From Luteolibacter sp. SL250 (GTDB lineage Bacteria > Verrucomicrobiota > Verrucomicrobiia > Verrucomicrobiales > Akkermansiaceae), in contig NZ_CP113054.1 of the NCBI RefSeq assembly GCF_026625605.1, positions 3,534,001 through 3,598,000 on the forward strand: a DNA stretch of 64,000 nucleotides. The letters are read 5' to 3'. Each line of letters begins with the position of its first letter. The stretch's first letter is position 1. Position numbers and translations under genes: made by a program. Of this stretch, positions 36,305 through 43,866 are shown piece after piece. Under the pieces are notes generated by a model. It was not told the origin of the DNA and ran no database searches. It saw only the letters and a program-made list of their open reading frames with translations.

Positions 36305-38179
36305 ATGTCCGAACGCAAGACTCTCGACGAACGCAACCAGATGACCGACCTGGAACGGCTCCGCCATTCCGCAGCGCACGTCATGGCCACCGCCATCCTC
36401 CGCATCTGGCCGGACGCCCAGTTTGCCTACGGTCCGCCGATCGAGAGCGGATTCTACTACGACTTCGAGATGAAGCACCGTGTCACGCCGGATGACTTCG
36501 AGAAGATCGAGGCGGAGATGAAAAAGATCGCGAAGGAGAACCAGAAGTTCGAGCGCAAGGTCATTTCACGCGAGGAAGCGAAGGCGATGGCCGAAAGCGG
36601 ACGCCTCGGCGGCCTGTCGGAGCGCCCGGGGAATCCGTCCCGCTTCAAGCTGGACCTCATCGACAAGATCCCGGAAGGCGAGGAAATCTCCTGCTTCCAG
36701 AACGGGGAATTCATCGACCTCTGCGCCGGCCCGCACGTGGGCTACACGGCGAAGTGCAAGAACACGAAGCTGATGTCCGTCTCCTCGTCCTTCTACATGG
36801 GCGATGAGTCGAAGGGCCAGCTCCAGCGGCTCTACGGCACCGCCTTCGAAAGCAAGGAACTGCTCGAGGAACACCTCAACCGTCTGGAGGAAGCGAAGAA
36901 GCGCGACCACCGCCGCCTGGGCAAGGAGCTGGGGCTATTCCACATCGACGAAGCCGTCGGCCAGGGCCTCATCCTCTGGAAGCCGAAGGGCGCGCTCGTC
37001 CGCCGTTCCCTGCAGGAGTTCATCACCCAGGAGCTGGACAAGCAGGGCTACTCCCAGGTCTTCACCCCGCACATCGGCAAGCTGGACCTCTACCGCACCT
37101 CCGGCCACTTCCCCTACTACCAGGAAAGCCAGTATCCGGCCATCCCGGAGCGGGACGTGCTGGAAAAGCTGGCCGATGAGGACGCCACCTGCGCCACGCT
37201 CATCAACGGCCTCAACGAGGGAACCTACGAAGGTTACCTGCTGAAGCCGATGAACTGCCCGCACCACATCAAGATCTTCGCCAGCGACCACCACTCCTAC
37301 CGCGACCTGCCGGTGCGTCTGGCGGAGTTCGGCACGGTCTATCGCTGGGAGCAGTCCGGCGAGCTGGGCGGCATGACCCGCGTCCGCGGCTTCACCCAGG
37401 ATGACGCCCACCTTTTCTGCACGCCGGACCAGGTGGCGGAGGAAGTGAAAGGCTGCCTGGACCTGGTGAAGAAAGTCCTCAATACCCTGGGCATGCACGA
37501 ATACCGCGTGCGCCTCTCCCTCCGTGATCCGTCGTCCGACAAATACGTCGGCTCCCCGGAGAACTGGGACAAGGCGGAGGCCGCCCTGCGCGATGCCGTG
37601 CAGACCCTGGGCGTGGACTACACCGAGGAACTCGGCGAGGCCGCCTTCTACGGACCGAAGATCGACTTCGTGGTGAAGGACGTCATCGGCCGCGACTGGC
37701 AGCTCGGCACCGTGCAGGTGGACTACAACCTGCCCGTGCGCTTCAAGCTTTCCTACATCGGCCCGGACAACCAGCCGCACACCCCGGTGATGATCCACCG
37801 CGCGCCGTTCGGCTCGCTGGAGCGCTTCACCGGCCTGCTCATCGAGCACTTCGAGGGCAAGTTCCCGGCATGGCTCGCCCCGGAGCAGGTCCGCGTCCTC
37901 CCGATTTCCGACAAGACGCTGGAAGCCGCGGAAGAACTCACCGCAAAGCTGGCGGACGCCGGCGTGCGCGTGACCATCGACCGCAGTTCCGACAAGATCG
38001 GCGCGAAGATCCGCAACACCCGTCTGGAGCGCGTGCCCTACATGCTCGTCCTCGGTGCGCGTGAGGTGGAGGAAGGCACCGTCTCCGTCCGCCACCGCGA
38101 CAAGGACGACCTCGGCACCAAGCCGGTGGACGAGGTCATCGCGTCCATCGTGGAGGAGATCCGTGCGCGGTCGCTGTAA
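36305..38179 (+). CDS. thrS: Threonyl-tRNA synthetase lacking the TGS domain
   Basis: Class II synthetase that charges tRNA-Thr. The 624-residue protein begins at the N2 editing domain (HSAAHVMATAIL, with the zinc-type HSAAH and later LCAGPHV) and lacks the 60-residue TGS domain of the E. coli enzyme. The catalytic core has MNCPHHIKIF, RWEQSGELGGMTRVRGFTQD, HLFC and the C-terminal anticodon domain VRVLPISDKTLEAAEEL. There is an extra insertion of about 30 residues around ERDVLEKLADEDATCATLIN before the MNCP motif, not found in E. coli ThrRS. The start at ATG 36305 gives a protein in the normal size range. It is separated from infC by about 4 kb, unlike the usual thrS-infC cluster. Confidence 0.95.
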   Translation: MSERKTLDERNQMTDLERLRHSAAHVMATAILRIWPDAQFAYGPPIESGFYYDFEMKHRVTPDDFEKIEAEMKKIAKENQKFERKVISREEAKAMAESGRLGGLSERPGNPSRFKLDLIDKIPEGEEISCFQNGEFIDLCAGPHVGYTAKCKNTKLMSVSSSFYMGDESKGQLQRLYGTAFESKELLEEHLNRLEEAKKRDHRRLGKELGLFHIDEAVGQGLILWKPKGALVRRSLQEFITQELDKQGYSQVFTPHIGKLDLYRTSGHFPYYQESQYPAIPERDVLEKLADEDATCATLINGLNEGTYEGYLLKPMNCPHHIKIFASDHHSYRDLPVRLAEFGTVYRWEQSGELGGMTRVRGFTQDDAHLFCTPDQVAEEVKGCLDLVKKVLNTLGMHEYRVRLSLRDPSSDKYVGSPENWDKAEAALRDAVQTLGVDYTEELGEAAFYGPKIDFVVKDVIGRDWQLGTVQVDYNLPVRFKLSYIGPDNQPHTPVMIHRAPFGSLERFTGLLIEHFEGKFPAWLAPEQVRVLPISDKTLEAAEELTAKLADAGVRVTIDRSSDKIGAKIRNTRLERVPYMLVLGAREVEEGTVSVRHRDKDDLGTKPVDEVIASIVEEIRARSL

Positions 38180-38234
38180 AAAGAACGCCCTCGTATCCTT
38201 CTGAACGCGCTCGGTCCCACGCGGCCAAGCGTTG

Positions 38235-38343
38235 GGGTAGCGGAAGTCGTGAGACTTCCGGCTGGGGGGAAGTCTGTCCACGCCCGGAGCTTGTTTCTTG
38301 ATGGACGTCTTCCCAGCCGAATCTCTCACGAGGTTCGCTACCC
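38235..38343. repeat. REP-like inverted pair downstream of thrS
   Basis: Left arm: GTAG-CG followed by the hairpin GGAAGTC-GTGA-GACTTCC (38242-38259). Right arm: the reverse-oriented hairpin GAATCTC-TCAC-GAGGTTC (38319-38336) then CGCTAC. The two arms are inverted copies about 33 bases long with a spacer of about 45. One arm has a G-T wobble, so pairing is kept while sequence has drifted. It is the same family as the array at 53.2-54.2 kb. Confidence 0.75.
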
Positions 38344-38444
38344 ATCGACAGCGGCCATCAAGTCCCTACCTGCTTATCAGGAAGCTGTGCCTTCATCCCC
38401 TTCTCGTTGCTTGATTCCCACCGACCTATCCCCGAGCATGGGAG

Positions 38445-38690
38445 ATGGATTTCACCAATTTCCTCCTGCTGGACGACAACGGCGATCAGGCGGACGCCGA
38501 CGCATGCGGTCCGCATGTCGCGTTCAACTGCATGGATTGCGGATACGCGGTATTGGCCAGTGCCATCGAAAACAAGCGTGGCTTCGACAGATACCATCCG
38601 GCCGAATGCCGGGGATGTGGGGAACAATACTTCCTCGATGTGCGCGACCACGCGGAGAAGCTCTATATTCTCAGGCTCATGGAATATTGA
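38445..38690 (+). CDS. Small zinc-ribbon-like hypothetical protein
   Basis: The 81-residue product has two CxxC pairs (NCMDCGYA and ECRGCGEQ) about 27 residues apart, suggesting a zinc ribbon. No family was recognised. It starts a patch of small genes of lower GC content (38445 to 41786) between thrS and infC. The stop is 54 bases before the next start. No regulatory signal stands out. Confidence 0.65.
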   Translation: MDFTNFLLLDDNGDQADADACGPHVAFNCMDCGYAVLASAIENKRGFDRYHPAECRGCGEQYFLDVRDHAEKLYILRLMEY

Positions 38691-38744
38691 CGGAACATGA
38701 ATCTTCCCTTCACGGCTCATCCTTCCCCCAGAACACCGACAACC

Positions 38745-39257
38745 ATGAAAGCCCTGCTCGCCATAGCCGCCGCCATCAGCCTCACAGCACTCCCGGCTCA
38801 CGCGATTTTCTCACAGTTCATGGTGCTCCATGAAGATAGCTATAGGGGAGAACACGCGAAGTACCGGCCCACTCTCAGAGTGAATGAAAAGGATCCGGAT
38901 TTCATCGATGTGAGAATCCCATACGTGGATGACGGACTATCCTACTGGCTGGTTGTCGCTAACGAGAGCATTGAAACCAAAAAACTGGAATTCCGATCCA
39001 TTGTGTGGGGCGAAGCGCCCCCGAAATATGTTCAATCCGTTGCCCGGTTGGGCGAATCAACCTACCTTTGGGAATCCCCTCCCAAGCGACGGGGCTTCAT
39101 CGATTTCACGATCCGAAAGGAGATCCTGGACCGATGCTACGTCTATCACGACTACGATTTCCCACTTGATGACGGAGGCTTCTATTACACCTATCACCTC
39201 TCGAAGCACAAAATCCAACCAGCGGGGACAGACACCTTGAAAAAGCCGGAAAACTGA
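38745..39257 (+). CDS. Exported hypothetical protein
   Basis: The start at ATG 38745 gives 170 residues with a clear signal peptide (MKALLAIAAAISLTALPAHA, cleavage after AHA). The mature part is rich in aromatic and charged residues (VRIPYVDDGLSYWLVVANES, CYVYHDYDFPLDDGGFYYTY) and is probably a compact beta protein in the periplasm. No family was recognised. It sits in the small-gene patch between thrS and infC. Confidence 0.7.
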   Translation: MKALLAIAAAISLTALPAHAIFSQFMVLHEDSYRGEHAKYRPTLRVNEKDPDFIDVRIPYVDDGLSYWLVVANESIETKKLEFRSIVWGEAPPKYVQSVARLGESTYLWESPPKRRGFIDFTIRKEILDRCYVYHDYDFPLDDGGFYYTYHLSKHKIQPAGTDTLKKPEN

Positions 39258-39284
39258 TTCTTCCCGCACGACAATCACCCGCAC

Positions 39285-39923
39285 ATGACCGATTCCCCAT
39301 ACGATCCTCCCCGAACCAATCCGCCGGATCTCCCGCCCGCTCCAAGCCCCTCTGGAGGTTTCCGAAAGTCATCCGACGGACTTCTCAGGTTCATTTCGCC
39401 ATCAGGCAGCTTTTCCAGATGCGAATTGTTCATCGCCACCTTGGCATTGTTCTTACTGGCGGTCGCTATTTCGTTCGTCGCGCGGATCTCCCAAACGCCG
39501 GCCATTTCACTATTCATCTATTGTCTATATCCCGTGTGGGGAATGGCGCTCGGAAAACGATCACGGGATCTCGGAACGACTTTCACCTACGGCATGATCA
39601 TCGGGATGTTATTTCCCATCATGGGTCTGGTCTTTCTGTTCCAACCGGGGGGCCAAAGCCAGGATCTGCCCATCCAACGCCGCAGCGAAGGCGGGAAACC
39701 GCCCCGAACCGACAGCCTGATTCACCCTTGCCACAAGCCCCAACCATCATGTCCCGTGAGTACTATGATTGCCTTTTCCGGTTTCGCGGAGCGGAGCGCC
39801 ATCTCATCTGGTTCAGCGATGACCGTGATGGGGTATTTGCCGACGAGCACTACAAGGTCCCTACTTTCGCATCCACCGAATCCCTCGAATCGGCATTCCC
39901 GAGATTGGTTCATGGCCAACTGA
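39285..39923 (+). CDS. DUF805-like membrane protein with an abnormal overlap
   Basis: Three transmembrane helices are visible (ELFIATLALFLLAVAISFVA, FIYCLYPVWGMALG, YGMIIGMLFPIMGLVFLF), with FSRCELF before the first and KRSRDLG after the second. This resembles DUF805, a small membrane family often with a GR..R-F and RxHD pattern. The C-terminal 60 residues after 39749 overlap the next gene by 175 bases in another frame and have no domain character. The true end was probably nearer 39750; a lost stop codon or frameshift is likely. Homology is only weak. Confidence 0.55.
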   Translation: MTDSPYDPPRTNPPDLPPAPSPSGGFRKSSDGLLRFISPSGSFSRCELFIATLALFLLAVAISFVARISQTPAISLFIYCLYPVWGMALGKRSRDLGTTFTYGMIIGMLFPIMGLVFLFQPGGQSQDLPIQRRSEGGKPPRTDSLIHPCHKPQPSCPVSTMIAFSGFAERSAISSGSAMTVMGYLPTSTTRSLLSHPPNPSNRHSRDWFMAN

Positions 39924-40279
39924 AAATCGAGTCACCCATCCTGCAAGATCTTGATTCCGTTGAGGCTTCCTGCCGATCATCCGGAAAACTGGAGATCGAC
40001 TGCGGAAGTTTCCTTACGGCATGGAATCTTTACGTTGATGTGGCGCGGAGTGTCGGCGACAGAGGTTCTGCTTATCTCGATAGCGATTCCTCGCTGGACG
40101 CCGAGTATGACAAACTTTTTCATGGTAACAATTTTCCAGCCATGACGCCTCCGGGACAGCACTACATCCCATCTTGGAGCGACAGCGAGCGGGACAACAT
40201 CAGGAAGCACCTCATTCTGGGTTCCGAGCTTTTCGGGGAGTCGATTTTCAGGCACGAGTTGATTGGAGGATTGGAATGA
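39749..40279 (+). CDS. Hypothetical protein, possibly immunity-like
   Basis: The 176-residue product starts at ATG 39749 (MSREYYDCLFRFRGAERHLI). It is soluble, acidic, has no signal peptide and no recognised domain. Its sequence is rich in aromatics with IWFSDDRDGVFADEHYK near the start. Its GC content is lower than that of the flanking housekeeping genes. The style suits a small adaptor or toxin-immunity protein, but no toxin is nearby. Its first 175 bases overlap the membrane-protein reading frame. Confidence 0.6.
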   Translation: MSREYYDCLFRFRGAERHLIWFSDDRDGVFADEHYKVPTFASTESLESAFPRLVHGQLKIESPILQDLDSVEASCRSSGKLEIDCGSFLTAWNLYVDVARSVGDRGSAYLDSDSSLDAEYDKLFHGNNFPAMTPPGQHYIPSWSDSERDNIRKHLILGSELFGESIFRHELIGGLE

Positions 40280-40280
40280 C

Positions 40281-40766
40281 ATGAGGCGTAGAAAGATCAT
40301 CTCCCTCACAGCATTCGCACTGGTGGTGCTCGGCGGCATGATCTGGTGCTTCAGACCCTACCCGGAAATTGATCAGCGCCAGGCTCATCCTTCATTGAGG
40401 TATCTGGATGACTCCGCGACCTGCGCATGGACGTCCTTTGGAGATGGAGGGAGCATGGCCATCGAAGTGCATCGACCAAACAAGACGGTGGTCACCCTTT
40501 GCCTTTCCAATGGCTTGGACCAACCCTTCGGTGATCGAGGCCAACTTTACGTTGGAGCCTCCCACCACACCCTGCCGGGTGCGGCCAGGATCACCGGGTT
40601 CGCCCACACGAAATACGTGGTGGCAAACCTGCTCGCCCGGGACCTTCCCGGCCATTCCTATCTACGGGAACCCATCGCCCTCTTGACCGGGCGGATTCCC
40701 GACTGGATCATGTTTTTCATGGAAGACCCTTCACACGCTTCCACATTGCTCCGATCCGCTTTCTGA
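40281..40766 (+). CDS. Small membrane-anchored hypothetical protein
   Basis: The start at ATG 40281 follows the previous stop by one base. The first residues MRRRKIISLTAFALVVLGGMIWCF form a signal anchor with a basic N-terminus. The rest (HPSLRYLDDSATCAWTSFGD, EVHRPNKTVVTLCLSNGLDQ) is a globular extracytoplasmic domain of about 130 residues with no recognised family. A GGAGG sequence precedes the upstream stop codon, near the start. It belongs to the small-gene patch. Confidence 0.65.
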   Translation: MRRRKIISLTAFALVVLGGMIWCFRPYPEIDQRQAHPSLRYLDDSATCAWTSFGDGGSMAIEVHRPNKTVVTLCLSNGLDQPFGDRGQLYVGASHHTLPGAARITGFAHTKYVVANLLARDLPGHSYLREPIALLTGRIPDWIMFFMEDPSHASTLLRSAF

Positions 40767-40800
40767 GCGGTGAACGACTGAAACCCAACAGAAACAACCC

Positions 40801-41277
40801 ATGCAAAAGGTAACGCCATTTCTGTCCTTCGACGGCTGCGCCGAGGAAGCCGCCCGGTATTATGTTTCCCTGCTGCCGGATTCGAGGATCGACCGGATCA
40901 CGCATTCTCCGATGGAGACGGAGGGCGGAGCGCCCGGAACCGTCCTGATGGTGGAGTTCACGCTGGCGGGCACGAAATACCTCGCGCTCAACACCCCGGG
41001 CTTCCAGTTCACGGAGGCGGTTTCCTTCCTGATCGCCTGCGAGACGCAGGAGGAAACCGACCGCCTGTGGACCGCCCTGACCGCGGATGGCGGAAAGGAA
41101 ATCGCCTGCGGCTGGCTGAAGGACCGCTGGGGCGTCTTCTGGCAGGTGACGCCCACCCGACTGATGGAACTCATCGGCGACTCCGACCGCGACCGCGCGC
41201 GGCGGGCGATGGAGGCGATGTGCGAGATGGTGAAGATCGACATCGCCGGGGTGGAGCGGGCGGCGGATGGGAAGTGA
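40801..41277 (+). CDS. VOC/PhnB-like protein (3-dimethylubiquinone-9 3-methyltransferase fold)
   Basis: The 158-residue protein has the PF06983-type paired beta-alpha-beta3 fold, with FLSFDGCAEEAARYYVSLLP, then EFTLAGTKYLALNTPGF, and CGWLKDRWGVFWQVTP. Proteins of this group are often annotated as PhnB or as ubiquinone methyltransferase-like, but most have no proven activity. The final 84 bases (41194-41277) are copied at 41755-41838. It is otherwise a normal single gene in the small-gene patch. Confidence 0.85.
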   Translation: MQKVTPFLSFDGCAEEAARYYVSLLPDSRIDRITHSPMETEGGAPGTVLMVEFTLAGTKYLALNTPGFQFTEAVSFLIACETQEETDRLWTALTADGGKEIACGWLKDRWGVFWQVTPTRLMELIGDSDRDRARRAMEAMCEMVKIDIAGVERAADGK

Positions 41278-41405
41278 GGAATGGTTCCCTCCACCGATGG
41301 TTCCCAGTCCCTCCCGAGATCCAGCCAAGACCTATGAGTTCCACCCTCCAACGGGACCAGGCATGCGCCCTGGCGAATATACCATCCATGTAACTATTGC
41401 CCCCG

Positions 41406-41786
41406 ATGTTCCTTTACCTGACAACCGCTTTCCTCGCGGCCGTCGTCCTCTTCACGACAATTCCCGCAGCGATCCACGAAGCAAACCGTGTTCATATTCT
41501 TCACGGGAGAAAGCCGAATGCTGGAATAGCCTTTGTCCCGGACTTGCTGATTTTCATCGCTATCGGATGCCTCGGAGTCTGCATTCTCGACCAGTTTCTC
41601 GGAAGGACGATCGCATGGGTGGGACTGGCTGGTTCATCAACCGCGATCCTCACACTTTCCATCACGAAGTCCGTTCGCTCTCTCCGGAGCTATAACAAAT
41701 TTCTGGAAGAGCATTATCGCAACCTGCAGGAATCAAGCGCATCGCCCCAGTTACCGCGCCCGCCGGGCGATGGAAGCCATGTGTGA
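41406..41786 (+). CDS. Small membrane protein
   Basis: The start at ATG 41406 gives 126 residues with three likely transmembrane helices (FLYLTTAFLAAVVLFTTIPA, FVPDLLIFIAIGCLGVCILD, TIAWVGLAGSSTAILTLS) and a soluble C-terminal tail (NKFLEEHYRNLQESS). The last ten residues (PRPPGDGSHV) come from reading through the copied VOC-gene fragment in a shifted frame. No family was recognised. Confidence 0.65.
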   Translation: MFLYLTTAFLAAVVLFTTIPAAIHEANRVHILHGRKPNAGIAFVPDLLIFIAIGCLGVCILDQFLGRTIAWVGLAGSSTAILTLSITKSVRSLRSYNKFLEEHYRNLQESSASPQLPRPPGDGSHV

Positions 41787-41838
41787 AATGGTGGAAATCG
41801 ACATCGCCGGGGTGGAGCGCGCAGCAGAGGACGGGTAA
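41755..41838 (+). pseudogene. Duplicate 3-prime fragment of the VOC/PhnB-like gene
   Basis: These 84 bases encode RARRAMEAMCEMVEIDIAGV, then ERAAEDG and stop. They match the last 28 codons of the intact gene at 41194-41277 (RARRAMEAMCEMVKIDIAGV, then ERAADGK) with only a few changes. The rest of the second copy is absent, replaced upstream by the small membrane gene. This is a relic of a tandem duplication. The match is full-frame and ends at an equivalent stop. Confidence 0.85.
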
Positions 41839-41903
41839 GGCCGGGATGGGCTTTTTGAAAGAAATGGCACCCGGGGGTGAGAGGCATCACCACTCTCGGG
41901 AAT

Positions 41904-42062
41904 GTAGCGGCGTGGCTGCGCCACGACGGTTGTGTGGACCAGCCTTCTTCCTGCAGCGCCAGATTACAGAGCGGATGGCAAAGACGGGTCGAAAGAAGAA
42001 ACCGGACCCGGAAGGAGAGAGGCAAGTCCACCCGGCCGGAATGGCGCAGCCATTCCGCTACC
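41904..42062. repeat. REP-like inverted pair upstream of infC
   Basis: Left arm: GTAGCG followed by the hairpin CGTGGC-TGC-GCCACG (41911-41925). Right arm: the hairpin GGAATGGCGCAGCCATTCC (42038-42056) followed by CGCTAC, in reverse orientation. The loop TGC and the stem-closing GGC/GCC match the other class of hairpins in the 53-kb array, while the stem sequence differs. The rest of the 41839-42376 stretch shows nothing else except the infC ribosome-binding site. Confidence 0.75.
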
Positions 42063-42363
42063 GAAATGCCATTGTCCCCAGAAATTTCCGGCTTGCGGGG
42101 CGGGTGATTCTCCCGTATTTACATCGATCAAGATGCGCTGCCGGATCTCCGGATGACGGAAAGACGCGTCAAACGGCCTCACGCCGCCCCATGATTTTCC
42201 AGGAACGCCCCATCATCAACCTGAACACCGGTTCCAGCAACCGGCGTGTTTCCGTCGCGCGTCATCTATGACCGGACATCAGGACCGTTCCCTGCCACTC
42301 TTCGTCCCGGCCCCGTGCATCGGCCACGCCAAGGCGCGCTCCGGAACGTCGCATCTACCCACC

Positions 42364-42379
42364 GGAGGACAAAGCCATC
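42364..42379 (+). promoter_or_regulatory. Shine-Dalgarno site and AUC start of infC
   Basis: GGAGG (42364-42368) lies 8 bases before ATC at 42377, which opens the frame as IAKPNRDQNRGRYRD before the internal ATG at 42422. Non-AUG starts (AUU, AUC, AUA) are conserved in infC and let IF3 inhibit its own translation. Confidence 0.75.
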
Positions 42380-43081
42380 GCTAAGCCAAACAGAGACCAA
42401 AACAGGGGTCGTTACCGCGACATGACGCGGGTCAACGACCGAATCCGCGCCCCACGCGTCCGCGTCGTGCTCGCCAACGGCGACCAGCTCGGCGTGATGA
42501 GTTCACGCGACGCCCTCTACAAAGCCCAGTCGCTGGGTCTCGACCTGGTCGAGATCGCCGGTCAGGCGGACCCGCCGGTCTGCAAGATCATCGACTACGG
42601 GAAGTACAAGTATGAGCAGGCGAAGCTGAAGAAGCAGAAGTCGAAGGCCTCCACCCGGATGAAGGAAGTGAAATTCCGCGTCGGCACCGGCCAGCACGAC
42701 TACAACATCAAGCTGGGCCGTGCGGAGGGATTCCTGGACACGAACCACAAGTGCCGCTTCGTCCTCCAGTTCCGTGGCCGTGAGAACGCCCACAAGGACC
42801 TTGGTTTCGTCGTGCTCAACCGGATCATCGAGGACCTGAAGACGATGGCCCAGGTGGACCAACCGCCGAAGCTGAACGGCCGCGCCGTCGCCATGATCCT
42901 CTCCCCTCTCCCGCAACACCAGCGGAAGAGGAAGTTCCACCTCTTCCACGGCGAGCTGATGGAGGAAGACGACTTTGAGGATGAAGAAGGCGGCCACGCC
43001 GAGGATGACTTCGACGACATCCCGGACGAATCCCCGGATGACGCTCCCTCCGCGGAAGCAGCCGAGGAAGCGAAGAACTGA
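42377..43081 (+). CDS. infC: Translation initiation factor IF-3
   Basis: IF3 prevents early joining of 50S subunits and selects the correct start codon. The protein has the expected N-domain (VNDRIRAPRVRVVLANGDQL, then GLDLVEIAGQADPPVCKI), the linker KYEQAKLKKQKSKAS and the C-domain (KEVKFRVGTGQHDYNIKLGR, then KCRFVLQFRGRE). Starting at AUC 42377 it has 234 residues. The last 40 residues are a strongly acidic tail (EEDDFEDEEGGHAEDDFDD) not found in E. coli IF3. The usual partners rpmI and rplT do not follow; a HAD hydrolase does. Confidence 0.95.
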   Translation: MAKPNRDQNRGRYRDMTRVNDRIRAPRVRVVLANGDQLGVMSSRDALYKAQSLGLDLVEIAGQADPPVCKIIDYGKYKYEQAKLKKQKSKASTRMKEVKFRVGTGQHDYNIKLGRAEGFLDTNHKCRFVLQFRGRENAHKDLGFVVLNRIIEDLKTMAQVDQPPKLNGRAVAMILSPLPQHQRKRKFHLFHGELMEEDDFEDEEGGHAEDDFDDIPDESPDDAPSAEAAEEAKN

Positions 43082-43098
43082 GTCCGGAAGCGGGCCTG

Positions 43099-43761
43099 AT
43101 GCTCTACCTTTTCGACATTGACGGCACCCTTGTGGATACAAGCGGTGCCGGCATGAAGGCGCTCCAGGAAGCGAGCCTGCGGCTTTTCGGCCACGAAGGT
43201 CCGCCGCTGGATCTGGCGGGAAGCACGGATCTGGGCGTTGTCGCGCTGATCCATGCCCACTTCGGCGTGGAGTCGACCGCCGAGCGGATCGAGTGTTATT
43301 TCAGCACCTATCTGGAGTGCCTGGACCGCAATCTGGCGGGCGCGGAACTACCCGGCAGGGTGCTGGATGGGGTGCCGGAGATCCTGACGGAGCTTTCCTC
43401 CCGGCCGGACTGCACCCTCGGGCTGCTGACGGGGAATATCTCCGGTGGCGCCGCCTCGAAGATGCGCCACTTCGGACTGGACCACTACTTTCCGTTCGGG
43501 GCCTACGGGTGCGACCACGCGGACCGCAACCAGCTTGGTCCCATCGCGCTTGAGCGGGCATCCCGGCATGCGTCGCGCGCCTTTCTCCCAGCGGAGACCT
43601 GGGTGATCGGCGACACGCCGAAGGACATCGCCTGCGCGCACGCCATCGGCGCCCGCTGCCTCGCGGTCGCCACCGGCCGCTACTCTGTCACGGAGCTTTC
43701 CGCCGCAGGAGCGGATGTGACCGTCCCTTCGATGAAGGAGGCGCTCCAGCATCTGGCTTGA
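43099..43761 (+). CDS. HAD-superfamily phosphatase
   Basis: Phosphatase of the haloacid dehalogenase superfamily, subfamily I (PGP-like). Motif I is FDIDGTLVDT, the cap domain follows (CYFSTYLECLDRNLAG), motif II is LLTGN, motif III is K in ASKMRHFGLDHYF-like spacing, and motif IV is VIGDTPKDIACAHAIG. The nucleophile and the acid-base aspartates are kept. Substrates could be phosphoglycolate or small sugar phosphates; the sequence alone does not decide. It starts 18 bases after infC and is probably co-transcribed. Confidence 0.85.
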   Translation: MLYLFDIDGTLVDTSGAGMKALQEASLRLFGHEGPPLDLAGSTDLGVVALIHAHFGVESTAERIECYFSTYLECLDRNLAGAELPGRVLDGVPEILTELSSRPDCTLGLLTGNISGGAASKMRHFGLDHYFPFGAYGCDHADRNQLGPIALERASRHASRAFLPAETWVIGDTPKDIACAHAIGARCLAVATGRYSVTELSAAGADVTVPSMKEALQHLA

Positions 43762-43806
43762 GAGAGCCATCACGCGGGGCCGCCGTCGTCAGACAGGCAC
43801 ACGGAA

Positions 43807-43838
43807 AAGCCCGCCACGGGAGGTGGCGGGCTTCCTTT
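43807..43838. terminator. Strong terminator hairpin after the HAD gene
   Basis: AAGCCCGCCAC (43807-43817) pairs with GTGGCGGGCTT (43823-43833), an 11-bp stem with a 5-base GGGAG loop, followed by CCTTT. It lies between convergent genes (43762-43866) and could end transcription from both sides. Confidence 0.75.
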
Positions 43839-43866
43839 GATCCTTCAATGAACCGGTCGTCCCTTC

